From Eutypella sp. D-1 (taxonomy: Eukaryota > Ascomycota > Sordariomycetes > Xylariales > Diatrypaceae), in contig JAJTTP010000001.1 in the NCBI GenBank assembly GCA_023313575.1, positions 2,046,001 through 2,110,000 of the forward strand: a DNA stretch of 64,000 nucleotides. Direction: 5' to 3'. Below, piece by piece: positions 47,601 through 60,106 of the stretch (its first letter is position 1; every line of letters starts with the position of its first letter). Below the pieces are notes generated by a model. It saw only the letters and a list, made by a program, of their open reading frames with translations. It was not told the origin of the DNA and ran no database searches. The translations under genes were made by a program, and so were the position numbers.

Positions 47601-50600
47601 GGCCAAGACAGAGGACCATGCCGCTTCTGAGTATCCAGTGGCGCTCCAAGAACTCGAGGCTTTGGCAAAGCCGCTGATGGACACTGCCACCCGCAACGCT
47701 TCCTACGTCGTCAAGTTTATGGTAGATCGCGCCTTGAATGCAACAAAAAATGGGGAAACGCCATATCGAAATCTCCTAGACATGTTCGTCGAGGACTTTA
47801 CAACTTGCCTGGATTCTCCGGATTGGCCGGCCGCTGAACTTCTGCTTCGTCTGTTGATGTACATGATGCTACAGCGCACAGATGGTGATAAAAACCCCGC
47901 ACCGGCGAGAAACATGGCCCTCGAGCTTCTCGGAATCATGGCGGCAGCCATCTCGAGACTTCGCTCCCATGTTCGCAAAACCGCCGGTAGTTTTGAAGGC
48001 AGCGAATCAGATGAGCTCGGCAGATGGCTAGCAGACCTCTCACTGACTATTCTTGAAGGAAGGGTCTCTTCGGATAGAGCACTGAGCTGGTTTGGGCCTT
48101 ATCGCATCACTCTAGAATTCCTTCAAGATCGCGTTGCTGACGACCAGTACCTCAGTAATGCCGTTTCTTATCTCGTCACAGACTGGGCTTCGAAATTAGT
48201 GGTGGGCCATAATCGAGACGAAGAAGGCATAGAAGAAAGGGATTCAGAGTATGGGAAAACTGCCTATCGCCTACGTAATATGGTTGAAGACTCGAAGTGG
48301 CTTGCCAGGGAGTACAGTTTTAAGTCAGTTACCGCTGTGCATGCCAAACTGTCGTACTCAATTGTCCTCCTCAGGTCAGGATTCTGTACATCTTTCGACC
48401 ATATCCTGAACATCCTCATGGGTTCCATGACGACCGACCAAGCTACAGTGCGAAGCAGGAGCCTGAAGAGTGTCAATCAAGTGCTGGATACCGATCCTAC
48501 GATTCTCGACGGCGATAGTAACGTCATCAGACTAATCCTCCAGTGTTCCAGCGATTCTTCACCACAGGTGCGGGATTCGGCACTTGGTCTTATTGGAAAA
48601 TGCATCCACATGCGGCCTCGTCTAGAGCAGTCTATGACGCCAACTGTCATACAGCGCTTCATCGACTCTGGCATTGGAGTCAGGAAGAGAGCCATGAAGC
48701 TCGCCAGGGATATATATCTCGGCAACCAGAGCAAGGACGTCCGAAGCGTCATTGCAAACGGGTTACTTCATCGTATGCAAGATCCGGACGAGGGTGTTCG
48801 TGAACTCGCTCGGCAGATGATCGAAGAGGTCTGGATCTCTCCATTCTACAGAATGGAAGACTCGACGACTTTCAAACAAGCTCTTGCAGATCATGTCGCC
48901 TTGATCGTACAAACGGTCAAACAAGGAAACACTGCCCCTGTACTAGATAAGGTTTTTCAAACTATCCTGTCGCCCGAGTCCAAGCTTGCCGAGGCGAATG
49001 CTAAGGTCTGTACTAAGCTTGTGGCAAGTATGTTCGACCTGGTAGACAACGTCGAATCTGACGACCCCGCCGTGCCCTCTGGCAAAGATGCCTTGCAAGT
49101 TCTCATGATCTTCGCCAAGGCCGACCCAAAGCTGTTCACTTTCGAACAAATTCGGCTGCTGAAGCCGCACGTTGCCAGCGTCAGTACAAGTGAAGACATG
49201 GCCGTGTCGAGAGCAGTTGTGGTTATATACCGTCGCGTGCTTCCCGAAGTATCCAGTATGCATATTCAATTTCTCGTGGACATCAGGAAGGATCTTATGC
49301 CTGCCGTTTCCAAGATCACAAGAACCCTCCTTGACGATGTGATCGCTTGTTTGTGGATCATCAGTGGCTTACTTCAGACTACTGAGCATCTTGCTCGTCT
49401 AGTCTGTTCTAGTCTTAACGGTATCCAGAAGATCAAGGCCATGGCAGCTAAGAGCCCCCTCGATCAAACAAAGATCAGACAATTTGATCGCTATTCGCTT
49501 ATCGTGGGAATGGCTGGCAAGCATTGTGACCTGGATTCCCATGCAGACCTTTTCAAGACCCCTTTTCCGAAGTGGCAAGGCGGGCCAGTGTCGAAGTTGA
49601 TGGTCGATGTGATCATCCCTTTTGCAAGCCCATCTCAGCCGGAAGAAGTACGAAGACCAGCACTTGACGCCGTCGGCCTTGTCTGCCAATCTAACCCCAG
49701 GAACTTTGTTGCCGCCAACATCTATACGGCCTTCCAGCAGGTGTTTGACGAGCGAAATTCGGTCTTGGAATCCATGATTCTTAGATCCTTGAAAGAATTT
49801 CTCTTTGCGGAAGAGAGGCGATCAGAGCAGGCCGCAACATCTGCCTCGGCTACTAAAGAGACAATAAAGAGAGACCTGAAAGTTATGGGCAGCACTAGCT
49901 TCGATGATGTGGCTAGTGCCACGACTCAAAGGTTCCTCAAGGAGATCACTCGTATCGCGCTCGCCAGCCAGGATGAGCATGCATTTCTAGCTATGGAAGT
50001 CTTGGCAACCATCAATCGGCAGGGACTGGTGCATCCGAAGGAGACAGGCGTCACGCTAATAACGCTCGAGACTTGCCCCGTCACTAGAATCAGCGAGCTT
50101 GCATACCACGAGCACAGAGCACTCCATGAAAAGCACGAAACTGTCCTGGAAAGAGAGTACGCGAAGGCTGTCCAGTCAGCTTTTCAATACCAGCGGGACA
50201 TCGTCAAGGATACACGAGGCGCTACAGAGGACCCTTTCACTGCAAAGCTGCATCTTCTCATTGAAGTACTTAAGATCAGCAAATCCAAAAACCGCACTCG
50301 GTTCCTCGAGAAGTTTGCCGGAATGATAGACTTCGATATTGCGAAACTCGGCACCGGCACAGAGCAGACCGTTCCAGCCCACGTAGAGTTTTCACGATTC
50401 GTCGTGGAAAACATCGCCTTCTTCGAGTATATTACGATGGGTGATCTCCTGTCTGTTGTAACTACCATGGAAAAGCTCGTCACCAACACAGGCTCGGGTA
50501 TTGCCCAAGCTATCGAGTCTGAAATTTTCCAAGTGCGGATAGACACAATCTCGGGTACACAGCACATAACCGAAGGTGAAGGACAGCCTGCACCCGCCCC

Positions 50601-51144
50601 AGAGCCACCTATTGATATACAACGCTTGCGCCAACTGACAGCAGGCGCAATCATTCTTCTTGCTGTATGGGAAGCACGCACCTATCTTCGTCGTCTATAT
50701 GGTCTCGGGTCTAGCCGACGTGAGGTCAAGGCTAAAGGTGTTGCCAAGGACCTTAGCAAAACGCCCGTCAAAGTCCAAGGCATCACTGGAGACAAATTCT
50801 GGGAAGACGTCGACAAGATCATGCACGGACTCGACTCTCATGAACTCATGATGCAACAATGCAGGTCTTTTGTCGAGTTGTTGAATGTCGACAACGAGGT
50901 CAAAATAGATGATGAGGATGAAATGGACGAGGACATCGAACCTCATACCCCAGAAGCCGAAGATGATGAGGATGAGGGCGCTCTCGATCCACGCGGCCGC
51001 AAAAGGAAGGCAGCGAATACGCCGGGCGGTAGGAAGAAACGCCCCCGATCTAGTTCCAAACCAAGGCCTCGTGGCCGGCCTCGAAAACAGCCCAGTGCTG
51101 AAGTGATAGAAACTGTGATGGGAGGCCAATCTGATTGGTCATGA
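44672..51144 (+). CDS. SCC2: SCC2 / Mis4 / Nipped-B cohesin-loading factor
   Basis: Three exons, 44672-44957, 45363-45543 and 45609-51144, join in phase to 2,000 residues. The N-terminus is Gln/His/Tyr-rich (about 25-70), followed by a Pro/Ala/Thr-rich segment (about 210-390) that may hold the Scc4-binding region. From about residue 420 the protein is HEAT-repeat-like. Family signatures are PQVRDSALGLIGKCI, GVRKRAMKLARDIYL, RMQDPDEGVRELARQMIEE and the C-terminal AGAIILLAVWEARTYLRRLY. The end is acidic, then basic with an AT-hook-like RPRGRPRKQP. Scc2 loads cohesin onto chromosomes with Scc4 and stimulates its ATPase. The 5.5 kb last exon is uninterrupted, so the coding call is secure; the extent of the N-terminus rests on splice phasing. 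Confidence 0.93.
45271..45309. repeat. (TA)n microsatellite in SCC2 intron 1
   Basis: Alternating TA with one CG interruption inside the intron 44958-45362. Confidence 0.9.
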
Positions 51145-51663
51145 TCCATGAACAAGAAATCCATATTGGTGCCGTTAGGGAGGGATGGGAACCTATGGAT
51201 GATACCATTAAACTTGCTTAACTTGCTTTAATCATATTTGAGCATGCAACTCGGCGTTGAAGGGCAAGGGAGGCGTACCAGATTCGGGAATGGCCCCCAT
51301 GGTCCGTTATATAACAGAGGAAACATGGCTGATCAGTTGATTGGCTGCAAATGGCATGTTGTTCTGCGATACCTTGATCTGCATTCGAATCGCATGGGAA
51401 TTCAAGATAGTTAGCTATGCTATTTAGCAAGGTTATGCTCACAATAATCTCTTCGTAGTGGTCCAACAAGATCGATGTAGCTCGCTATCTAGTGCTAATT
51501 CTCATCCTCTACTACGTCCCATGGGTCGGCTAATTTGCGAGAGGGTTCCAGTGATTTAGCATGCCCTGCCGATTCTGTGTTGACAATGCATCTTCGTTTG
51601 ATGTTGTCTGTTTCCCCCATCCAACCCAGCTCCCTGCCTACACCAGTTCATAGATCTGTCAGG
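51145..51663. other. Convergent spacer SCC2 / BTB-like gene
   Basis: About 520 bp with both 3' UTRs; nothing else recognised. Confidence 0.6.
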
Positions 51664-54314
51664 TTAAATCGCATTGCCATTATCCTCTTGACCGTGCGAA
51701 CCATCCCACCGAGGCAGGAACCCGAATTCATACTCAGTCAGGCACAGGTTCAGGTGGTCAGTCCGGGTAATCGAGACCTCAGTGTTGCGAGAGGTCCACT
51801 GCGCAGCAAGCCCGCGGATCGCTGTGCCCAGCTCTCTGTTAAAATTACTTAGGCTGAACTGGAGCGGCTCTCGCTGTCGCCATGGCGACATCGGCTTCGC
51901 TGCCGCTTCCCCCTGTGCGTTTCGGGCTGCGCAGGCCGAGACCGAGGCCGAGCGCGATATCGTCGCTATCTTGGTGGGTGCGGAAGCAGAATCAACAGAA
52001 AGTGTGCGTTGTTGACTTTCGATCAGAAGAAGGTTATTGAGATCCCAAACATCCCGCGTCAGGTGGGCCTGAGCAAGATGCATATGAGGTACCCACGTCG
52101 AGATCCCATCACCGAGGAGGGCGATGAGCTGATTCCAGAAGACGGGCGTGAGCAGTCGCTGTGCGGGGGACAGGCCGGCGTATACCAAGGCGGTAGATGG
52201 GAGGCTGTCGCGCGGCGCGGCGCACCGCCTCGCCTCGTCGTACTCGTCGTACTGCCGTCCCGCCGGGTACACGTTGCACGCCAGCACCAGCGCCTTCTCT
52301 ACGCGCGCGCGCAGTTCCGTGGCCACCGCGGCAACCAGCCTCATCGCCTCCGTCCGCAACCCGGCGTCGCAGCCCTCGCTCCACGCGCCGATCTGCCGCA
52401 GGACTCCCCATTCCCCCACACCCAGCCAGTCGAACACATCCGGCTGCCCCTCCCGCTCGTTTCTCCGGGAGTCGCCGCCGACAACAGTACCGCCGATTCC
52501 GACGCTGAAAAGTCTCTCGCATGTGAGTCGCGCCCTCCCGATGAGGCTCTGCGCCGCCCTCGCCACCGCCTCCTCCATCTCTTCGGGGAGGTCCTGGTCC
52601 CCCAGGCACGGGCGGCCGAACAGCGTCGCTGCGGTAATGGAGTGGTAAATATGGTGACGCAGAGTGCCGAGGCGTTTGATCGCACGCTCGGCGGCCAGCA
52701 CACTCAGCGCCGCGCGCGCCACGTCCTGGAGCCGTAGCGTCCAGGCCAATCGCAGCGCCGCTTCCGGGTGCAGCTCAACGAACTGGGTGTTGGGAGGCGT
52801 CACTGGTGAATTGCAGGGTCAGTGTTTGTAGTTCATATCTAAGAAGAGAGGGATGAAGGCAGCGGGTTTTAGTTTCTTATGCGACAAATACTTAAATCTG
52901 GAGCGTAGCCAATAATAGCTGCGCTTAGGTTGGAGGGAGGGGTCGAGAGTTCATAAAAGTGGGTATTTGAATAGGGGTTAGGGGTAGCGCAGTAAATCAA
53001 TTCAAAAGATCACCTACTGAGCCAAGTAAAGACAGGGTCTCGCTATTTGAGATGTTAGCAGAGGATTCTTCGTGAAACCCAAGGTCGCCTCGAAGAGCCG
53101 CCACCAATGTACTCACCACGACGTTAGTGCAGTCCAGGATCTTTGCGATCCCGACGAGCGTGAAAACACGCGAGGCCGAGTCGAGGACCAGCTCCTCTCC
53201 CTGGATGGCCAGCAACAGTCGCAGGATGTTAGCGCGGTGTCGGATCGGGCAGTAGTCGACGATGTCGCGCGCCTCGGACGGCATCACATCCGCTAGGTCG
53301 AGAACCTCGGTGTTAAAGACGCCGCCGCCACCATCGCGCGGCGCATGCGAGACATACCCTGGTCTTCGGGGACACCAGAGGTCGACTTCGCCGTGTCGCG
53401 GACAATTATCGTCGTGCCCGGATACGAGGTATCGTGATACACGCAGCCTCTCCATCGACATCCACCACGCTGCGACGTCTCGCGGTACCGAGAGCTTGGA
53501 CACCTGTGTCGCGAGCTCTTCGCCCTCGGCCGGCGGCGTCAGGTCTAGTACCAGCTCGGGGGTGCCGGAACCGGACTCGGAACCGGGTTCGGGTTCAGGT
53601 TTCGGCGGGATACCCAGCTGTCTCCGCATCCGCGCCTGCTTGTCCGGCGACAGCAGGAGCTCTGCGAAAACCTTGGACCCGGTTTGCAGGAGCTTCGCTG
53701 AGTCCGCCCGGAACTCCTTAGTCCGCCAGACCCGGCCATTGCAGCTGACGTAGGGGACTTCTGGCAATGGCGACGGCGGCAGCGGCGGTGGTGTCGAAGG
53801 TGAGGGTGACGAGGATTGCGAGGACCGCCAAGATGACGGCGACAGTGGCAACAAGTCATCGGTACCACCGTCGTTGGTACCGCTGCCTTCGGTGCTGGCG
53901 TTCGTGTAGTCGCCAGGAAACCGGACGAACACCCTGACGTCACCCGTGTAGGTCTCGGGGCCCAGACTCTCGAGCCGCAAGAGGTCTCTAATCGCATGAT
54001 CGTGAATTTCGTAGTCCGGGTGCGTACGGTCTGTTTGGCGCTGCGGCATCAGCGCTCATTCTTTATTGCTTACGCCGTTTAGGCAGGAGCTTAACAGCTG
54101 TATGTGGTTATAGATGCAGGACCTGGTTTGGGGTACTAAAACTGATGGGCAATATGGGACACAGGAAGCGACGATGGAGGTAAACGCAGTTGAAGGAAGG
54201 TGTGGTGGTCCATAGACCTAGAGACTCACCTGGTCGTTCGCTGAGCATCCTCTGAATGGTATCATCGAGAATGCTGCGGTTTCCCTCCTGAGAGGGGATG
54301 TGTGACGAACTCAT
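51664..54314 (-). CDS. Fungal BTB/POZ-like hypothetical protein
   Basis: I read one minus-strand gene. Exon 54314-54230 (MSSSHIPSQEGNRSILDDTI...) joins in phase to an exon starting at 54054 (the frame with MPQRQTDRTHPDYEIHDHAI). The middle exon shows a BTB-like core: SCNGRVWRTKEFRADSAKLL, then TGSKVFAELLLSPDKQARMR and LVGIAKILDCTNVVV. A final exon from about 52801 to 51664 begins TPPNTQFVELHPEAALRLAW, the usual continuation in large fungal BTB-like families. The join near 53110 is not certain: donors GTGAGT and GTACAT overlap there and only the latter (after one base of the next codon) keeps frame with the acceptor at 52803. If unspliced, these are two adjacent genes of about 350 and 379 codons. 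Function unknown; possibly an adaptor. Confidence 0.62.
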
Positions 54315-55441
54315 TGTTAAGATGTTGTTTCTAAGAGGGCTCACACTTGGTTGTAGTTGAGGTATGGGAGAAGCTCCGCAGTAAGTAGTATACCCACTGT
54401 CAGATGTATGGGGAATAGCTACAGAGGCAGGCAGATGACTTTTCAGGAACGCCCACGCGCTTGTTGGGATAGTGACCTAGATGGGCAGAATCTAGATGGG
54501 CAGAATCTAGATGGGCAGACCCTATTGATTACTTTTATGGATTAATGCTCTGTTGGATTTGTGGGCTCATCAGGCATACTACAAATTATTACTATGATGG
54601 TCACCTTAATTAAGTCTTTGAATCTGCATGTCTAGATCTGAATAAGTAGGCCGCAGTAGCTCCTTCTTTCTGCCTCATGCCATCCATTGTTCGTTGACCT
54701 GCATCCTTGTGATGCTGACATTCACCCTGTATACCATATGCTCTTTCCTTCCATTCGATGAAACAAGTGGTTCGGAGTTTCACACAAGATTATTCGGCAA
54801 GGCCGAAGATAGTCCCTCAGGCTTAGAGAAGAAAGCGGTCCCGTCACAGATACTCTACCTAAGTCTTGAGGAATCAAGTGGTAGATGTTTGAGTTTCCAT
54901 GAGAGCCCACAGGCACATGCATACTGTCATAATTACAAGGCGCTGTATATGTTCCTTTTCGATATATTGTTAAACCCCCATCAGTGTCTACAGCAGGGTA
55001 GTGGAAAGATGTGTAATATGTATATTTGGAAACTTGGTTCGTCTACCCATTGAACGATTCATCCCTCAGATCATGCATTTCCCTGACGACCATGAGGCAC
55101 CCTGAAAACATGAGAGCTCTAGTTTGAAGATTAATGTCATCCTGTATGCGTCACATGATATTACGAGAGTTGTCAGTTAAACTTGAAAATCATCGATTCC
55201 ATTTCTTCTCATTCATTGGATGAAAATAGATGGACAAGCACGCGATAGACAGGAAAGCCAACCATGTGGTTTCAGAGAATTGCTTTTTTGATTCTGATGG
55301 TCCATCCATTCATGCATCCAAGCATGATTCCTACAAAGAACGCCTCGCTTTTTCCCTAGTATGCGAAAGACTGAACGCCGTCTTAAACTCCCCGAGTATG
55401 TACCAAAGCCTCGTAGATGCGAAGCGGTTTCTTGCCTTGCA
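54315..55441. other. Intergenic region with a 15-nt triplicate
   Basis: Promoter side of the BTB-like gene and 3' side of the GH16 gene. The only clear structure is the 15-nt tandem repeat at 54477-54521. No gene recognised. Confidence 0.55.
54477..54521. repeat. 15-nt tandem repeat, three copies
   Basis: Unit CTAGATGGGCAGAAT occurs at 54477, 54492 and 54507; the third copy ends ACC instead of AAT. Confidence 0.95.
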
Positions 55442-56437
55442 TCATGCGGCGAAAGACTTTGCGACAGACGCGTCACGTCTTCCTGACGGGGTGGCAAGGC
55501 CGGGAGAAGCACTCTCTCCCTCCTGGTAAATCTTGACGGAGTTGATAAGCCAGAACGCCTCCTTGAAAGCCTCGGGGTTAGCGGCGACGAACTCTTCACA
55601 GGTGGCACCCTGGGCAGCACACTGGGAGTCGGACTCGAAGACCTTTCCAGCCCACTGTCCACACAATGCCGTGTTGAAAACGATTTGATGCTCACGAAAG
55701 TGTTCGTCGATGTTGCAGCCTGAGCCGGAAGCGAAGGTGGCTGACGGCTTACCCCACGTGCTTGGGTCTGGGTTCTCGGAGCTGATATCGGCAGGCATCA
55801 CGGCGTTGCGCGGAAAGAACCAGATCTTGATGGCCTCGCTCGTCCACTCCGTTGCATAAACACCGCCGCCGATTTTGTTGAATGCGTCACCGTACAGCTG
55901 TGTTTGCGGTGTCTCGGCAGAACAGCCCTTGGTACCATCACCAGGGGCGTTACAGTCTCCCTGGGGCTCAAAGCTGCAGCCTTGAGAGGTATGCAGCGTA
56001 TAAGTGGTAGACTGATTCCGGTTAACGCCTTCAATAATGTCAATCTCGCCATTGTTAGGCCAGCCATCACCAAACGTCCAAAAGGCCGCCCAGACCCCGC
56101 AAGTAGAAGACGGCATGTGAGCGATGTCAGCGACAAACAGGCCCTTGGTGTACTTGTTCTTGGAGTTAACACGGGTGGATGCACGGCCGCCTGCCGGGTT
56201 GGCCACTGTGGAGTCGACGCCGAGATAGACGGCATCATTGGCAAAACCGGCAAGAGACCCGGAGTTGGCCTGAGCAGCGGTCTGGTATTTGACGAAGCCC
56301 TGGGTCGGGTCGGGTCCACTGAAGAATTCGAAACCGTCGAAAAAGTTAGTCTTGTCGAAGGAGTCGCGAATGTTGTAGGCTGCATGAGCCGTGGCCGCCA
56401 GGGCTACGACAAGCCGCAGTGGGTTAACGAAAGTCAT
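55442..56437 (-). CDS. GH16 endo-1,3(4)-beta-glucanase, secreted
   Basis: Intronless 331-residue protein. A signal peptide (about 1-19, LVVALAATAHA) is followed by YNIRDSFDKTNFFDGFEFF, the usual start of fungal mixed-linkage GH16 glucanases. The catalytic motif is GEIDIIEG with Glu131, Asp133 and Glu136, preceded by STCGVWAAFWTFGDGWPNNG. The cysteine-rich central loop (GCSFEPQGDCNAPGDGTKGC) and GSGCNIDEHFREHQIVFNTA, CGQWAG complete the fold. No transmembrane or GPI segment is seen. It cuts beta-1,3/1,4-glucans in plant or fungal walls. Confidence 0.93.
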   Translation of the reverse strand: MTFVNPLRLVVALAATAHAAYNIRDSFDKTNFFDGFEFFSGPDPTQGFVKYQTAAQANSGSLAGFANDAVYLGVDSTVANPAGGRASTRVNSKNKYTKGLFVADIAHMPSSTCGVWAAFWTFGDGWPNNGEIDIIEGVNRNQSTTYTLHTSQGCSFEPQGDCNAPGDGTKGCSAETPQTQLYGDAFNKIGGGVYATEWTSEAIKIWFFPRNAVMPADISSENPDPSTWGKPSATFASGSGCNIDEHFREHQIVFNTALCGQWAGKVFESDSQCAAQGATCEEFVAANPEAFKEAFWLINSVKIYQEGESASPGLATPSGRRDASVAKSFAA

Positions 56438-59400
56438 GATCGTAGCCGGTACGATAATCTCCTATTTTTACTTTGTTCTCAAAGGAAGGGGTGGCAGTAG
56501 CCGTTACGATTGTATAAGAACCGAAGCCGGGGGAAGCAGGTCTAACCTGTTTCTAGAAAGCGATCGTAGATTTTGATTTTGGGGTGCCGATACAACGAAC
56601 GGAAAGGCCTTCCTGCCGGCAGGTCCTTATATATACACGCAAGTAAAAATGGGATGCTTTGAAAGAAATGTGTCGGTGTGCTCTACTCCTTGTTGCAAGA
56701 TAACACAGCAGGTCAAGGGGACAATGAGAGATCGTGACACTGGGACAATGGGCTCTCAACGAGGCGTGACACAAAACGATTGTTCGGTAGGGTCTAGAAC
56801 TTGATGATGTTGGGAGGGGAGGGGGGAGGGGGATGTAGTAATGTGGGTTATGGATGTCAACGAGCGTGAGCCACAATGAGACGAGTCAAAGAGGGCGAAA
56901 TGAATGTGAGAGTGAGTGCCCGCATATAGGGTGAGTATGAGTATGTGTGCAACGGCTAAGCATTCACTATGAATATACGTGTGTGTATATAACGTGTATG
57001 CGTCAAGTTGGCGAAGGAGTAAAAGAGTGACCGGTGACCGTAATGGAGTCTTTCGGGAAAGACGAAGGATGAGAGATGGGGGGAGAAAAATGAGAGGGGG
57101 GTGCCTGCCGCCTCAGTAGTAAATGATGGTATCGAGAGTAGAAGTGAAAGATGATGAGGGGATAGAGAGAAACGAGGAAGAAAAAGAAATGCAAAGGAAC
57201 GAAATCAAGCACATGCACCTCCTACAAGTTTCTAGATCTGGACCCGAGTTGAGAGGATTTAGGAAGGAACTACAAAGAGTTTTGAGGTACGAATATAGCA
57301 AACAACCTTTCCTACCAGGTAGCCTGTAAGTACCTTACCCATTGTGCCACTTATGGGAGGAGGTAAGCATATTAGCATATCACCTACTTACCAGTCAGTA
57401 TGTATGTAGGACATACATGTTAAACAGAAAATATCGATACCTACCTAGGTACTTACCTAGGTGCATCAAACAAACCTCCAGGGCTGCTACTATGAAGAGA
57501 GCGGCTGTTTAAAAACTTGAGTAACACCTTCCAAATGTGGGTAGCAAATGTAAAAGTCCCAAGTGGGAGGGCAAACAACGACCAGCCGCATGTGAATCAC
57601 GACGAAGCGGTTTGGTTGGATGTCGATCACGCAAACACACATAGCTCAGGAACTTCAGGCCCAGGGGGGGTTAACGAGACACCTAGCTCGAGATAGAAAA
57701 AATATACTGAGGAATGGCCCCTGGGCCATCCATTTAGAAGCAATATAATAGAACATTTGCAGTAACAGGTAATCTAAGCTACAACCGCCTACACTTATCA
57801 CGACGGTGTCGAAACCTTATTGTTTGTCGGCGGCTACGAACCAATGAAATGGGGACGCCACCTTCCCGAATTGGTCGATTTCGAATCCCGCCAGCCAACC
57901 ATCGTCAGCTTACCGACCATACGCGATACGGGAGTGGAGGACTACACTCGATTGGCTGGCGTTCTCCAGCGCCCGAAACAAAAAATATCTTATCCGCCAG
58001 AAAACAGTCAGGTCGACGGGCGTTTCGAATTTGTTTTTTAAGTTGCTCTTTTCCATCTGGTGGGCGCTTGCGCGAAGTAATGCTACCTCGGGCCCGTGAA
58101 TATATGAGCCCGTACCCCGAGACGGGACTGTAGGTAGCATATATATATATATATATGAGGGTGGAATCGCACCTCAGATTCTAGCCGTCTCCCAGTTCTT
58201 TAAACAGCGATACCTTCCGCAGCCATGTATATATCCACCAATCAATCAATCAAGGGTACAACGAGGGCAATGCCAGAAGTCCCTTAATATAAAATCGGTC
58301 GCACAGCTCTTAACGTGTGTGCGTCGGGACCCTTATATGCTAATATATAGCGCGCGGTGTCTTAGACAACTTTGCCGAGCACAAACGGCGAAGTCGTCGT
58401 CGTCGTCGTCGTCGTCGCTCACCTGCTTTGTTGGCGCAGCGAAGCCGATTGGCGGGGGAGAAGGGCGGGTAATCGTGCATCAGATTGGGCGACGACCTCG
58501 TTGGTGGGAAAAGCAGAGCGGACTTATTCGAACAAAGTGCGCAAGGTCTGTCTCCTTGCCCTATCGTCAGTTAGATCACCAGGGTTTGTCGGCAACCGAC
58601 CTCACCCTTCCCTTGTCCATCTATCACGCCCCCACCTTGTCCACTGTTGTTTGGTCTAGCAAACAAACCAACCGACAAAGAGAGAGAGAGAAAGAGAAAG
58701 CGACTTCATGTTTCCGCATCACGCACGCCCCGTCGCATGATACACATACACATGTGTACTCCGTACAGAGACCGGAAGCACACGGCGAACGGCGCACAGA
58801 CGGATGGATGAGTCGGATATCTGCAGCCGAAACAAGGTACCACAGATCCAACACACAACGACCAAAAAGAGAAACAGGCTCTCGCGAACATATTCCTTCC
58901 TTACTAACTCAGCGTCTCATATCTCCTCCGCCTTACCTACTCTACTCCCCCCCACCTTCGCCCCTCCCAGCGAGAAGTCGCAAAACCGTGTTCGATTGAC
59001 GAGACGGCTTGATAAGCGGTAAGGAAATAGGTCCTTGGGATTGCAATGGGTGATTCGTGCCGTAATTAGTCGGCGCCTTCATCGCCGCACGGAAAGGGAC
59101 ATGCGGCGGAACAAATCGAAATGAAACGCGACACCAGATGCAGTAGCTCCCGCGATACTGTACAAGGGGTGAGGGGAGGCTCCTATTGGGTTAGTCAATT
59201 AACTGCAGGTTTGTAAAAAAAAGAAAAAAAGAAAAAAAAAACTGTTCTGTAACTTTTTCTTCCCCTTCTCTTTTTTGTTCTCCCTTCTGGGAAGTAGATG
59301 CAAGTAACATTTACAGGTACGAGGTAATCGAGGGTTTTTGTTTTTGGTTTACATAGCGTACGTAGCTTCCAATGTTAACATTTCATTTGGCGGGGGTCTT

Positions 59401-60106
59401 TGTATCTTTTTTGCTTTCTCTGGATGTGGACATGAACACATTAATATTCTCCTTTTCCTCTCTCCCTTCTCCCTTTCGTCCTGGATGGGATGGGCCTTCC
59501 CTTCCTTTACCAACCCTTGTGTCCTTGTCTTCCTTGTTTGAAGCTTAAACCCGCCACCCTCCCGGACGATGACGATAAGAGCAAAATCCCCACCACGCGC
59601 CTCTCCTTGCCCCTTTTCTAATCCGACAAGGCAAGAGGATTTCAAGCCGACATAAGCAAACACATAGATGAGAAAAGGAACAACAAAGAAAAACAAAGAC
59701 CACATCGTACAAGATTCGATCATGTGTAACATTCAGTTGGGCCAATTCTCCTCGCCGGGAAGAACAGAAAGGGGAAAAAATAAAAAAAAAGAAGTAAAAA
59801 AAAAAAGCTCTATGCACCAGTCCATCAAATGAACCCTCCGAATCCAGAACGGGGGGTATAAATAAGTAAGGCTGTTTTTAGTTCGCCAGTTCGAGTATCG
59901 GCGTGAAAGAATATACATCTGCTGAAAATGTACTGGCGTGGCGGCCACCGCCGCCCGAGTGACAATGTTGTTGACGATGAAAAAAAAAAAGAGGATCCTG
60001 GGAACAAAGACGAAGGAAAATCAAAATGCCTTCTCTCCTGGATCTACACGAAATAGAATTGGCCGGTTTAATGGAAATGATCGCTATGAGCGAGGAAATA
60101 TGCATC
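56438..60106. other. 3.7 kb stretch without a recognisable gene
   Basis: Between the GH16 start and the MNN10 stop. It includes ACCTAGGTA words at 57437-57464, a TA run at 58139-58157, a (GTC)8 run at 58393-58417, an A-rich run at 59215-59240 and T-rich tracts near 59260-59280. The frames here lack domains and splice partners. The right end must hold the MNN10 3' UTR. Confidence 0.5.
58393..58417 (+). repeat. (GTC)8 trinucleotide repeat
   Basis: Perfect trinucleotide run in a region with no supported gene. Confidence 0.95.

Noticed and set aside
52009..52737. 242-codon plus-strand frame
   Set aside because: Antisense to the BTB-like gene's last exon in GC-rich sequence and lacking any motif.
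57870..57905. tRNA-like B-box resemblance (GATTTCGAATCCCGCC)
   Set aside because: No matching A box, acceptor stem or anticodon arm could be built around it.
58319..58999. 226-codon plus-strand frame
   Set aside because: Runs through a (GTC)8 repeat and simple sequence, with no domain and no conserved-looking block.
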